Positions 12,376-24,200 of a stretch of 64,000 bases of DNA are shown here, piece after piece; position 1 is the stretch's first letter; the number at the start of each line of letters is the position of its first letter. The notes below the pieces were generated by a model, which did not search any database, had not been told where the DNA came from, and worked only from the letters and a program-made list of their open reading frames with translations. The stretch covers positions 4,278,001-4,342,000 of the forward strand of contig JABSTR010001244.1 in the NCBI GenBank assembly GCA_013339765.2. Direction: 5' to 3'. Position numbers and translations under genes: made by a program. This stretch comes from Haemaphysalis longicornis (taxonomy: Eukaryota; Arthropoda; Arachnida; Ixodida; Ixodidae).

Positions 12376-14373
12376 TATTGCTATTTTGGGAGCTGTAGCT
12401 GTGCGTGTTATCCTCAGCACAAACACGCTATGCAAGAAAAAAAGAAAAAAAACTTTTATACATCTTGCATTGGTCTCTTGCCCCAATTCGGTGACAGTTT
12501 ATGTAATATTTTCTTCACGAGCCGAACCGGACCCCCCCCCCCCCCCTCCCCCCGACAAAACAACGCCGCACAAGATTCAGGGAGAAAGGCGCAGCAGCAA
12601 AAGGCGAAGTTACTACATAATGGCCACAGTAGTAGTGCAACACTCAATAACGTTGTGCAGCGCTAGTGCAGAGAAATATTCAGAGCCCTTCCACTCTGAA
12701 GCATGGGTGGGCTTTCAAGTGCCAGGTGTATCTCTGCATGTGCTTCTCTGTCAAACCGAACACCGGCGCTCTTCTTCATTCGAGCGAACGCACGCGCCGC
12801 TTATCTGCTCACTACGGCTCAACGGCACTCTTCTGACACCCTCAGTGCCACACAAATGCATTTCTTCTCTTTCCCGCCCGACTCTCACGCTCTTCCTTCC
12901 TGTCTCGCTCCTCCTTCACGGTGGAAGTTTGCTAAAGTCGATTCAAATTTTCGCCTTCCACCGCTCGCACGCCATCTGTTGGAACATTTCATTATTGTTG
13001 GACTTTGGGAACGAGCACGGAGCAAGATAAACTTGCTCCGTGGGAACGAGAGCCCCCCCCCCCCCCCCCTCCCCCCTCTCTCAAGTATTTTACGCGCAGT
13101 TCTCAGCCCCCCTACTTCCTGCCCTATCGAGATTTTTTGCGCAACTTAGCGATCTCCGCATTTCTATAAATTTGGCTGCTGCCACGACTTCATAGTAACC
13201 AATTTTACGTTGACAACACTCACAAAACACGAAAGCAACCACGGATTACCGAACCCATACATGACGCTGGTCTGCTTGGCGGCAACTTGGGGGAACGCGC
13301 GAGCCGTTTGTCAACCTCTCAGCATTTTTTGACGCAGTAGATAACGGTCGGGTGGGGTCGTTCTCCCGGCAGGACAAAGCAGCAGAGGAGGCGCGCGATT
13401 CCAATAGTCAGCAAAGGAGATTTACCGTTTTACTCGTCACGCTAGGGCGGGTGAAGCAAGGGCTCGTTCTCAGCAAGTGGTGGTGGCAAACGACGTACAC
13501 CTGCTGTTGATAGGTGAAGAGTGCTACCGTCGAGGACTGAAAGGGAACCGCGGCGAGCTTTCGTGTGCGCTAAGCGCTTGCAGAGAAGCGGCGGCGGCGG
13601 CGGACGAACATTCCTGCTATGGATGGCCCAATTAGCTATCGAAAGCGGACGAGAAATGCGGAGCGTCAACGAACACATGGCGGGAAAGCACGCGTTCCCG
13701 CACGCGTCTTCGCGCCGAGAACCGGTTTGGCTGCCGGATGACCCGCCGCGTCGCCCCTCTCCCGCGCGCATCCAGCCTGCTATATTTTGATATTTTGACT
13801 GCTCAGGCGGTCATGTAGTCCCGGACGGACATGTGAGAAAAGTGATGGGTCGTTACGACATTATTCACCGAGAGCACAGCTAGTGCACTGAGGTACCACA
13901 CGTCGCCACGAAAATTCCTTGTTTGTAATCTGTCAGACAATAAGGTTCTTGTGCCGCCATTCATGTAGCATCGAATGAAACAAGACAATGCTTAATGCAG
14001 GCCGTTATTTCGCATTTTTGGTGGATATCCTTGTCCCAAAATTTGCCCCCACCATGGCAAATTAAAGTGGGTACTTGCTAGTACCCACATTCTATTCCGT
14101 ACGATTTAATTTTCGCACGACTGCCATCGTACGAAAATTAAATTGGCACAGCTGTGCAACTTTAATTTCGTACTTAGGGCTTAGAGCACTTAGACCTCTG
14201 CGCTAGCTGCACGAATGGGGACGATTAGGAGGGGGAGGTTAGAAGGAGATGAGAAGGACGCGTGCTATTCGCGGTGGCTTCGATCCCGTCCTAGCTGCCG
14301 GTGTAGGTGGCTGGGCCTCCGTGCATGGTCATAGCAAGGGTCAGCTGTTTTTCCCAAGTAGCCCAAGGCCGCT
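10330..14373. repeat. Direct ~4 kb duplication, copy B
   Basis: Second copy of the segment at 2222-6145, same orientation, about 8.1 kb downstream. Similarity stops at 14373, where flanks become unrelated. It retains sequence at about 10945-11000 that is replaced by a palindrome in copy A, so B is nearer the ancestral form there. Confidence 0.85.
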
Positions 14374-14999
14374 CTACACCAACGCCTTCAGCGTGCTGGA
14401 TTACCACGATTCAGCAAGCAACGGTTGCTTGAGACGAGCGCGTTCCCTATCTGAAGGAACGCACATGCCATAGTTACCCTATGACATGTGCGTTACTTTA
14501 ATTTCGAAAATAACCAGTGGTATGGCCTCGAGAATGCCAGCTCCACTCCCTCCACTTCCACGTTGGTGATCTGGCGGAGTCACCACAGGCTTCAGCTCGA
14601 TCAAGGTCAAATGAAAGATAGCACACAAAGCTGTCAGATCCGTCTGCGTTTCTACGGGTCATTTGCCGGATACTCGGACTAGAGTATCCGACGGATGGGT
14701 GGGCTAAATTTCTTTCTTTGTGTTTGCCCACAGACCCACCTACCACGTGCATATTCTATGTCTGAAATCATGTGATCAGCCATAGGCTATGGCTCAGCAA
14801 AGATTGAAGTTATGCATCGCAAAGGAATCCCTCAGAAAAAAAAAAATATTTGCAGGCAGACACAAGTTCAACGCTTTGTCAACAGAGCCGTTTTCTTTTT
14901 TGCATGATCCTGTCGTTGTTCACCGGCTCCGCCAGTTTGCCAGAGCAACGCCGCAACGCCGCTTTGGCCCGAGGCGGAATTTGTTTATCCGTAGCGGAT
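14374..14999. other. ASPH upstream flank with small hairpins
   Basis: A hairpin at about 14458-14493 pairs aacgcacatgccatag with ctatgacatgtgcgtt (15 of 16). A second is at about 14668-14692 (cggatact / agtatccg). No coding frame is supported. Confidence 0.45.
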
Positions 15000-15242
15000 G
15001 TCGGGCTTGTGTTGTCAACCCTGTATATACTCCGTCCGCTCCGTCCCGTCCCGTCCCGTTTGCAGAACAACGCTCCGTCCGTGTGGCGAGTCGTAAACAA
15101 AGTTTATTTTTCGTTTTTCTAGATTGGCAACTTGCCTCGGCCCTCATGATGTCGAAGTGCTGAAGGGGGCTATTAGTCCTTCTACTTCTCTGTACTGACA
15201 GGAACGACGCTTCCTTGCGGAAGGGTTGATCTACGTGCCGAT
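15000..15242 (+). promoter_or_regulatory. Probable ASPH core promoter and 5' UTR
   Basis: A TATATA box-like run sits at 15024-15029, followed 15-40 nt on by a short CGTCC tandem repeat. The 5' leader would run to the ATG at 15243. Acceptor-like sites (tttttctag near 15121, ctgacag near 15201) leave room for an untranslated first exon. Placement is by motif only. Confidence 0.35.
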
Positions 15243-15297
15243 ATGTCTGACCGCGAAGTTCGCTCCCGCAAGAAGCGCAAAGGAGCTCTGGAGAAAG
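15243..15297 (+). CDS. ASPH: ASPH exon 1: start codon and basic cytosolic tail
   Basis: Codes residues 1-18 plus one base, beginning MSDREVRSRKKRKG. The context gccgatATG has a purine at -3. The donor is gtattt and the exon ends in phase 1. The basic run is typical of the cytosolic side of a type II membrane protein. Confidence 0.85.
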
Positions 15298-18200
15298 GTA
15301 TTTTTAACTAGCCCAGCTATTTCTAGCTTCAGATGTCGCATTGTTTGCGACACATTCGTGCGGTCAGTCACTGCACGACGCGTTTTGATTGTTGCGGAAA
15401 GTGTACGTAAATTCTCAAATGACGCTGAGGTCAAAAGATCAAAACAAAAATAAGGGACCAGGAACAGAAAGTGTAGGCGGGCCGAACCTGTGACTCACGG
15501 GAGACTGATTTGCTTCACAACTTCGCTCTGCTTTGTTTTTTTATTCCATTAGCCTCTGTGCGGGGCAGCAGACCGCAGTTGCCTTATAGTCGAAGTGTAT
15601 GGATTATGCCGTGTCTATTTTTTTCTCGTAACTGCTTTAATTGAAATTGGCAGGTGCTGCTCAGTGCGTCTGCTTCTGCTGTTATTATCTCTTATTTGTG
15701 CAAGACCGGTATTTTTCCCCTGTAAACTTAATTTTACCGATTTAAGTGCATCACACTAGCTAATGCTTGCTGTTTTCTTTCTTCAGGAGCGGCCGACGAA
15801 GGTTCAAAAGAAAAGTACAAAGCTCTAAAACACTCCGATTCTGAAATCGAAGACGATGTGTCATCGAGTGAACCTAGTGCAACGGCAAGAATTACCTTCC
15901 TGGTGGTATTTTTCGTTCTTGCTGTGATGGTGGTAGCCGTATTCCTGGCTTTGCAAAGCTCCTCATGTGAGTTGCTTTCACATTACGCGTGCATGCTTTT
16001 GGAAGAATTTGCGCTTGCACTTTTGGGGAGAACATACAACTTAGTGTTGTGGAATGCAAATCACTGTTAGGTTTCTACTAGAGCAGCTAACAGACTGAAA
16101 CTGGCACAATGTTCAGCAGTCTGCACCATCACATCACATCAGGAGCAGACATGGACATTAAAGCATTAATTCTTTTTAGGTTTGTAATTACAAGGTTTTG
16201 GTGTAAGTTTGAGCACTTCGTGGTCAACCTCGTAGAGTTACCCTCCGATGCAGATTTTTAATGAAATTTCTGAAAACCAAAAAATCACAAATACGACTTA
16301 ACATCGTGTGAGTTCGAGCTAGTTGGTAATCCATTGTACGAATTTAAAGTGCAAAAATTCAGACAGGGGACGAACGGGAAAAGGACAAGCGCTACTTCCA
16401 ACTGAAATTTTATTTACAAAAACGACATATATATATGAAACGCTGATAACAAAAATACAAAAAATAAACCAGAGTATGTGCACACTGTACAAGTGTGCAC
16501 ACGTTCCTTATGTCATGTGTACACCTAGGAAGGCCAGCTCTTTCGCTGTCAAAGATACGGAGGTCATGGTCACGCACTCTTCGCCACCACGATGCATCTC
16601 AGTGCCTCCACAATCTCCCGTGTGCGCTAATCAGAATTGCGAAACACAATCGTACGTTCATTAAACAGGGGCGAACACTTGCAGTTCTGGCAATGACTGG
16701 CTAAATTCCCATCTGTGCCTTTTTCCGCTCGACTGGCATGTTCACGGAGGCGTTGATTCAGGCACAGTACTGTTTGTCCAACGTAAGCCCTATGACAAGA
16801 CAATGGGAGCTTATACATGACTCCCGCAGTGCAGTCAACGTACTGATTTTGGTGCTTAACCCCGCACTTTTTATTTTCTTTTCTTTTGGAACTGGGCTTG
16901 TACCAGTGCATAGCCGTGACAGTTTTTCAGGAGCAGACATCACAACTTTGACGCCGACCCTTCCACCAATCTTTTTAAGATTGCAGACCAACCGAACAAG
17001 GTGGTGGTTGTTCTCTACTTGCACGGCATTTCACACAACACGCACATACGAGTGCATGTGGCTACTGAAATTCTCTCCAAGTACTCTTGAAATTTTTATA
17101 GCCATCTGTGGTGAGCATGTATTGTAAGGAAATCTGCACCAACCTCAGGATTATAGTAAACATTGTCACTTGCTTCTGTATGCACTTTGCAGTAATAGTA
17201 GGAACCTTGGATCTAGAGGGTCTGGAGGCTTACAAGCAGGCATATCAGTCTTCTTTGATTTATGCATTCTTCTCTTCTTACTTTTCATAAATAATCATCA
17301 ATTTGTGGTACGTATTTCCACCAAAATGCACTGACTTTTAAAATTAAATAAGCTCCAAAAAACATCTCTCTGTTAAAAACGATATAAGCGCAGGACATCA
17401 TTATCACTGCAAAAATTGGCCTCCAATCAATGTTGAGACTCTGGCAAGTAGAAATATTATGAGTATTAAAGTAAAAAAAAATACCAGAAGCAGAAAAGTA
17501 CAGGTGCCGTCATAAGTAATTGGAACAAGGATTTGTGATCATTAGAAAACATTTGTCTTACTGGCTTTATGACAGCCATTACCGCCTTACAGGAAGCTTC
17601 TTCTATTAGGGAGGACTCCATTAAATGCACGTGAATGCAGCCAGGCAGTTTCCGGAAGAAGAAATTCCTGTAAATTTACGAGACCGTGTTCCAATTACTT
17701 TTGACGGCACCTGTGCGACCAACTTTGCATAAAAAATTTGCCAAATGAAGATATCCTGCCAGCTGTTAGGCATGCCACAAGACTAAAAGAAGCATCTCGT
17801 GTATCTCCAGATTGTTGTTTCTTTGAAGCATTGTATTCCTTTTGTTGATTTTATGAATGCATTTGTTTTCAGCCTTAACGGGTTACTATGAGGACGTTGA
17901 GCCTGAAACAAGTGAGCAGTTCATTGTTCCGGAAATGGAACCAGAACTTGGAAGCCAGCATTATGCGACCGATGTGGTATGGGAAAGCCTCTTGTACCCT
18001 AGCAGATTTTTGTGGAATTTTCTTTATGCACCATACTTTGTTTGCCATCTTTGTACTCTTTCTTGTTTTCAGGAAGAATCCAGTGAAGCAGAGCCTGACA
18101 TTCAAAGTAATGGGCAAAGTATCAACCTGGGTGCCTTCAATATAGGTTTGCATACGTCAGTTTATTCTTTTGGCACGGCGAAAAAATATGGCTGTCTTTT

Positions 18201-21200
18201 ACAAGAACTTTGAGCGGGAAATTGATCGCTTGAAAATGCACACACATGCATGCACCAGTGGGCACAAATTATATACATATATCATACGCATATGTACACT
18301 CTCAGTATTTTGCATTATGAAAACACACCTCCCATGTCCTAGTGTAAAGGTTTTCTTGTGGTCTGTGAAGAGATCTAAGCGTATAGTGCCGGTCAAAACC
18401 TATGTATTCGATTCCTGCAAGACAGAATTGTTGTTGCTATATCATTAAGCTTTGCCAATTAACTCTTTCGTTACTGCAGGAAATTGACTGATCTTTAGGG
18501 GTCTAATAAAACATTTCTTTTCTGCTAAACATATTGGCTAGGCACTAATCGCAGCAACGTAAAATGCAGATGATTTAACGCCCTTTTGTACAACACCAGT
18601 TTTTAAAATATTTTCATACATCATAATTGCGGAAAAAATATCGAAATCAAAATTTTGGTCAAGTTGTTGTAGAAAATGATACTAAAGGAGTTGTGTATAA
18701 CAAACCACCGAAAGTAGGAAAAATTTTGAATATAAATTTTGCAGGGAAACATTTCAAAAACGCGTCCAAGAAAAAGTGTTGACTAGTGCGGAACAGTTTG
18801 CTAGATATAAAAAAATGTTAGCACGTGTGGTGCCACGGCATGCGGTGGAGCACAACCTTCATTTCAATATGCGCAATTTTGGGTGTTTCCTTGGAAGAAA
18901 TCTGGCAAGTGGACATTATCAAAGGCATACGTTTCGCCCAAGGGACGTAAAAATGTCTTTTCAATGACTGAGTTTGCATTTACGGCCAGCACAGTATTCG
19001 GGATAAGCATGCGATGCGGAAAAATTTGCATGGAGCTGAAAACGAAACTCGGTGGTTGATGCTTGTCGACATTCACTCTCAGTTATCTCTCAAAACATAA
19101 ACTAGCAGTTTATTATCATCTTGTGACTCGCTGTTGTAGCCCTACTTGCAGGAATGAGGTGCAATGCGCTAGAATCATGCCCTGCAAGCTTTCACCGAGT
19201 AGCTGTTGCGCGATGGAAGAGTTTAGCACTACGAGCCTTCTAGATTGCAGCGCCACCTAGCATTTTCAAAAAGAAACAATACCAAACCTGTTGGAGACTC
19301 CATTCGAATAGACAGTTCTATTAAGGAGCAACACTAGACCACCGGAGGTACCCTCATATTGAAACAAAACTGGCTGGCAAACAGCTGGCAGTTGGAAGCG
19401 CTCTCCTTGTCGGAACTGATATGGGGCAACTGGGTGTTATCTTTTGATTTGCATTGGAAGTTCTTATCGCAGAAATTAGGTTAGGGTGGGATGAAAATCA
19501 CGAGCGGAATGCTTTTTTCGAGGACCAGTAGCGGACGGCTAAGGCGCCATGGCAGGTAGGATTGAAGTTGGGTAACTGCGTCGTAGTGTCAAATATGAAT
19601 TTCGCGTTGCATAAATGAAACCAAAACTGTTTTAAACTGTTTGCGAATGGTCCTGTGGTAAGTAGAACTACAGTACGACTAAGAACATATGCAAAGGCAA
19701 TAAAACTGCCTAAAATGCTAAAATAACTTTTCAAACAGGCACTGCTTGATGATTTCAGTCGATTTCAGGAATTAATACTGTCAGAGTACAAACCTGACGA
19801 TTGAAAATCATCCTCTGATTCACCGTCCGTGCGCTGATAACAAAAACCAAACGCTGATGCAGAGTAATTACGAGCAGCATGCCTTCTTCTTTGGTAGCAG
19901 TGACATGCGATGACCACGCCCCTTTTTCACAGCCAGGTGATGCAAACGCCTGCCAAAAATCATGTTTTTGTTGCAAAAATGTATACAAAACTGATTTTGA
20001 AATGGCATTTTCGGAGCTGACCCCAAATAGCTCGACTTGTTCCAGAATTGCCTGGAATGCTATGAAAAGGGGCTCCCAAGGTATCGTTCGAATTGAACGA
20101 TTTTGAATAGGCACGGTAACGAAAGGGTTAAGGGGTTGTGTTCTGAAATTCTGCGTTCTGCGTTTGGCTTAACACTTCAGTTTTTGAAAGGCGCAGCTTC
20201 TCTTAAAAAAAGCTTGCTGAAAAATTTTGATCTGCCCATGTATGGGCATTTATATGCAACATCTCTCCAGGATTGGGGATTAAATTCCTACAAATGTGCA
20301 TGTGCATTGATATGTGGGCCTCCCTCTTGTATGACCTGATTCTCAATAGGCGGTAGTTGCAGCTTGATGTAAGCCAGTTGGTATGACATGACTGAAAGTG
20401 TTTAAAGGCGTAATAAATCGCGGACGCTAGTAGCAAACACACAACGCAGATGGGGGAGGGTGCCTTGTCTGTCTTATGTGTTTTCTCCTGTTTCAACTTT
20501 TTATTGTGCCTTTAAACCTTTTCAGTTATCTCAAAAGGGGGACTGCCCTCCTGCACTGTTTCTTTGAGCTCTTCCCGCTCCCAGAGCAACATCTCAACAG
20601 AGCAGTAACTAGGCGACATCAAAATGTTGAAGCGGTGTCATCGAAACGTTGCCACGCAATACCTATGCCACCGGATGATCGTGAACTGAATTTTTGCATT
20701 GTCGGAATAAATAGTTGCCGACTTTTCCTTCCCCCTGTGCAGATTCAACCGAGCCATTGCAGTCATCGGAGCACATCGTGCCTGCGACCACTCAAACAGC
20801 ACATGACGTGGAAGCTTCCTTAGCCCCTCAGCAGCCCCCACAGCTGCCCACAGGCCAGGTGACATCGCAGTCGACCCTGTCACCGCCTTTGGAGACCGAG
20901 CTCCTGCGTTCCACTGAGATACGGCACTCATCTGAAACCTCCGACATTAAGCTGGACGAACCTGCCCCGGCGGTGTCCTTGGAGGCGACAAAAGCTTCTG
21001 GTAAGGTGTTCCTCTCACAGTCCGGGAGAAAGTGCAGACGAGTGCACCCGCTGTTGCAAAAAGGCGAACTTGAGTGATTGATTGTGGGGTTTAACGCGCC
21101 GACGCAACCCAGGCGATAAGGCGCGCCGTAGTGGAGGGCTTTGGATTAATTTTGACCACCTGGGGATCTTTAACGTGCGCCGAAATCTCGTACACACGGG

Positions 21201-24200
21201 CGTTTTTGCTTTTCGCCTCCGTCAGAAAAGCGGCCGCCGCGGCTGGGAATCGAACTCGCGTTCAAAAAGGCGAACTTTGTGGAAACGATCTACCGTGGTC
21301 GACCTGATCCGGTGTTGAAAATTACCATCAGTCGAAGCTGAGCTGCATGTTGAAGTGGAACTTGGAACTTTCCAAAAACTGGCAGTGACCTTTTTAGAAT
21401 GAAACTTCTTGCTGTCCATCACTATGGGTGCTGCTTGTCTGACTGGCAGGTTGGAAGTGGCAATCACGTGAGGCACAGATGAGATGTAGCTCTCTGAATT
21501 GTGTGTGTTTCATTATATTCACTTTATTTATTCACTTTATTAACCTTTTATTTAAGGTGCACAAGAGACCATTTTGCCTAGACAAATCTGGTTTTGTTTA
21601 CGCTGTTTCTCGCGACTGTGATGGTGTTTATTTTTTATTTGTCTGATGTCTACTTAGGCGCAGCAATTCAAAGCATGGCTTATCTTTTTTGTTGTTGTCG
21701 TTGCAGCCAGCTGTGATGTTTTAATTATGGGCTTTAGAACACTGCTCCAAAACAGGCTGGCTCTACTATAAAACTGTCCTTTTGATGCTCCAAAGCCGCC
21801 CCAAAACTGCGCTTTTGTATTATTTCTGCTCCCTGAGCTGCTGCGAAAGGCCCACTTGCACCCCTGAATGGGGTTAACCTGGAAGAACCAAGGCACAGAA
21901 TGGCAGCCTGATGAGGAACCCAAAAAGGCAGGACCACATGCTACTTATGACTAAAAGCTTTATTCGCTATATATGGAATATGGCAAGAGCACATGACAGA
22001 CATAAAATAAAGCTCTGCTCACAATCCTCTGCCCACTAAAGCAACCCCTTTGGCCAATAGGAACAGCTAGACAAAAGGGAAACGTTTCTACGGCATCTCT
22101 CCTCTGTTCAGTTTCCAAAGTCCGGTTTGTCCCCTTCAGTGCGAGGCTTGTGTCACTGATTGGCTTCCTCCTGGTAGCCACATGAGCCTCCTGTTAAAAA
22201 ATGACTCCTCTCAGGTTACCTAACCAGGGGCCTGTTTTTTCGTGCTCACCGTACCTTCAGGCCACCCTCTTGTTAAGGGCATTCTGCGCTCTACTTTGTC
22301 TGCCCAGATGATTCTTCACCTGCTGCATCCCAAATGGCGACGTCCACCCTGGAAACAATGTCCATGCACCCAGCTCCTGACGATGAGCGGGCTGCAATCA
22401 CAAATGAGTACGACCAGAAGATACAGCAGGATCTCACAGAGTCTGAAGAGCTTCTCGAGAAGGTGAATTTCGCACTCCCGCAATTTCAGTCAAGACCTGT
22501 TAAAATATATAGTGGCCCCGCTTGTAGTACCGAACCCGCTCCTATTTATTGCAACAACAGTTCAGTGTCAGCTACAGCATATTTTAGTGCAACAAGAGTT
22601 TAGAGCTTGTTACGAATCTTTGACCTTTAGGGAACAAATGGTGTACAGCCGTCTTGTTTATTATGCGTAGGTTTGACGTTGATTGTGTTGAAACCACTGC
22701 CTTATAAAGTTGAATGAGGTCTACTCAGTCTTCTCATTGCACATTTTGTGTTTTGGTTATTAAGTAGCAGTTAGCAGGGGTGAGACAGCTGCGCATATTG
22801 CGCAGATTGGATACAAATTTGTTTTCCTGCGCCAGGCTGCTCCAAAAGCTTGAAAATTGCAAAAATTGCGCCAAACTGCTCCAAAACAGTCTGAGAGCCA
22901 AGGATTTTAACGCTCCCGTCAGTTTCAGTGGGGGAAAATGCTTACTGACGGCATTATTTTCCAGCACCCCCAATGTGATGGTGTTTGTAAAGGTTCAATT
23001 GATTGATCATTCAACAAAAAACCGGCATAAAATTGTCCTCGAGATAGTTTTTTCGAAAGTCACAATGTCGGTTGCACATGTGCGTTTTTACAGTTTTCCC
23101 ATCGAAAACCATTGCAAAGTCCTTTAGAAAAAATACTTATGTGTCCTGAGGCGTCGAACTACTTGTGCAAGTTGATGAAAAAAACGGCAATTTTTGGAGC
23201 GCCGTATCTCCGGAACGACCTTACTGGGCGCCGCCATCTTTGTGTGGTGAAGATGTGAAAACGTGTCCACCGGGTGAAGCATTTGCTTGTGGTTCAGGCA
23301 GAGTGCTCTTCGCCAATTTCTACCTTAGTTTTAGTTATGAGGTAACTGGGTTATTATTTATTCGTTTGATCTGTTGCGGGTACTTGTGGCGGGACTCAAA
23401 AAACGGGAGTTCATAAAAAACAACCCGCGAATTCGCCTTGTTTCGGCTTCGAGTGTGAGGCCAGCGCGGGCTTGAAGTGAAATTTCGGACTCATTGCGGT
23501 GTTATAAATACCTGAGTAATTGCCGCCTTTCACAGCGAGTTTGCGAGCAGCGGGAATGGGACGATCGGCGGTGCAGGAGAAGCGGCGCAGGCTACATCGC
23601 CGCAAAATGTTTAAGCAGTGTCCGATAGCAGGACGGGCTATTATTTCACGCTAGTAATAATGGTTCATTTATCTGAAGTGAAATTTATTGCCAAGAGGGA
23701 GGCGGCTAAGCATACCAGCATTACTCAAATTAGTATCGTAGTGAATGTGCGCCTTGGGGATTGAAATGGAAGGGCTGGTGGGATGTGACAACTGTCAGCT
23801 CGCTTTGCGCAACTTTTGCTGCGGCTCTACATTTGTGCGTAAAGCCGAGTCTGCGACGACAATAATAATAAGTTTGGCATTCACATGGTAATAAAAATGC
23901 CTTATGATTGCTTAGTTTTCAAAATTCGGCATTTTCGACTACCCTCCTCGTAATTCATGCATAGAGCCATAGTATTTAAAAATAGTTTGTAAGAAGGTAG
24001 TGCAGTTATTATCTCGTGATACTCTGGTAGAAAAACTTTATTGAATGTCTATTTCCGTGTTATGTACGTGCAAAACCGATTGAAGAGTGCGTTTCTTCCC
24101 CTCGAGTTTCCAAAATTTGATTTTGAGGCAACTAAGGTGACATAAGAAATGTCGTTCTTCTGCTCCAATTCAAGGTTCTTCTGCTCCAAAATCAAGATTT

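Noticed and set aside
12386..13030. 214-residue plus-strand frame in copy B
   Set aside because: It spans a C-run and is broken by indels in copy A (4231-4837), so it is not a conserved gene.
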